From CAZUCD01 sp964618855 (lineage in GTDB: Bacteria > Sumerlaeota > Sumerlaeia > SLMS01 > JANRJK01), in assembly GCA_964618855.1 (NCBI GenBank), contig CAZUCD010000202.1, forward strand, positions 1 through 5,774: 5,774 bases of DNA. Reading direction: 5' to 3'. Made by a program: the position numbers and the translations under genes. The notes under the pieces were generated by a model. That model made no database searches. It was given only the letters and a program-made list of their open reading frames with translations, and had not been told where the DNA came from. This document shows, piece after piece, positions 5,665 to 5,774 of this stretch (its first letter is position 1; every line of letters starts with the position of its first letter).

Positions 5665-5774
5665 CTACTCGCTCCGCAGGGCCTCGATCGGGTCGAGCTG
5701 CGAGGCCTTGAACGAAGGATAGAAGCCGAAGAGGAAGCCGACCGCGGCCGAGACGCTGACGGAGATCACCACCG
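5665..5774 (-). CDS. ABC transporter permease, MacB/FtsX-like, C-terminal fragment (partial)
   Basis: The reverse strand is open from the right edge to a TAG at 5665-5667 and encodes the last 35 residues of a larger protein. They begin with a hydrophobic helix (VVISVSVSAAVGFLFGF), followed by YPSFKAS and then QLDPIEALRSE. This ending is the well-known C-terminal signature of FtsX/MacB-type permeases (G-x-x-P-A-x-x-A-x-x-L-D-P-I-E-A-L-R). These permeases pair with an ATPase to drive mechanotransmission, macrolide or lipoprotein-related export. The rest of the gene lies outside the window. It is convergent with the glycosyltransferase gene, 27 bases away, and so is probably a separate transcription unit. 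Which permease subfamily it belongs to cannot be decided from 35 residues. Confidence 0.85.
   Translation of the reverse strand, partial: VVISVSVSAAVGFLFGFYPSFKASQLDPIEALRSE

Noticed and set aside
1..5774. CRISPR arrays, tRNA or rRNA genes, insertion sequences or integrase genes
   Set aside because: No regularly spaced repeats, cloverleaf-like or rRNA-like segments, transposase motifs or terminal inverted repeats were seen.

Overview
The window is GC-rich bacterial DNA, and codons in the real genes end almost always in G or C. It carries four complete genes on the + strand and the tail of a fifth on the - strand. The type IV pilus motor ATPase, the membrane-anchored thioredoxin and the MacB/FtsX-type permease fit a Gram-negative (diderm) bacterium. 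The fused, Pro/Ala-linked proteins suggest a lineage away from the best-studied proteobacteria, for example Planctomycetota-like or Deltaproteobacteria-like groups. That placement is inference only: there is no rRNA or marker gene here.

Layout. Positions 1-214 are a leader without a convincing gene; it holds GC-rich dyads and a G-rich tract and ends in a good GGAGG ribosome binding site. Next comes a membrane-anchored thioredoxin-fold protein (215-721) with a WCGPC active site. After a 154-base gap there is a 501-residue cytoplasmic protein (876-2381) with an uncommon layout: a DnaG/CHC2-type zinc finger, then TPR repeats, a long Pro/Ala/acidic linker and an unrecognised helical C-terminal domain. 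A PilT-family ATPase follows (best start 2496, stop 3989), extended at its N terminus by a small helical domain and a Pro/Ala-rich linker. A polytopic GT-C-type glycosyltransferase (4033-5637) comes 43 bases later. Convergent with it, entering from the right edge, is the C terminus of an ABC transporter permease (5665-5774, - strand).

How the genes may work together. The TPR/zinc-finger protein and the PilT-like ATPase are same-strand neighbours. Both carry a small N-terminal domain and a disordered-looking linker, so a shared role in type IV pilus dynamics or its control is plausible but unproven. The glycosyltransferase could modify a surface molecule, conceivably pilin or a lipid-linked sugar, but nothing in the sequence fixes its substrate. 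The thioredoxin is probably a general extracytoplasmic thiol enzyme. No pilin, PilB, PilC or PilD gene lies in the window.

The most interesting item is the primase-type zinc finger fused to TPRs beside a pilus motor. Lesser signals are a GATTCCC motif concentrated in the intergenic gaps and a nine-G run inside the ATPase gene.
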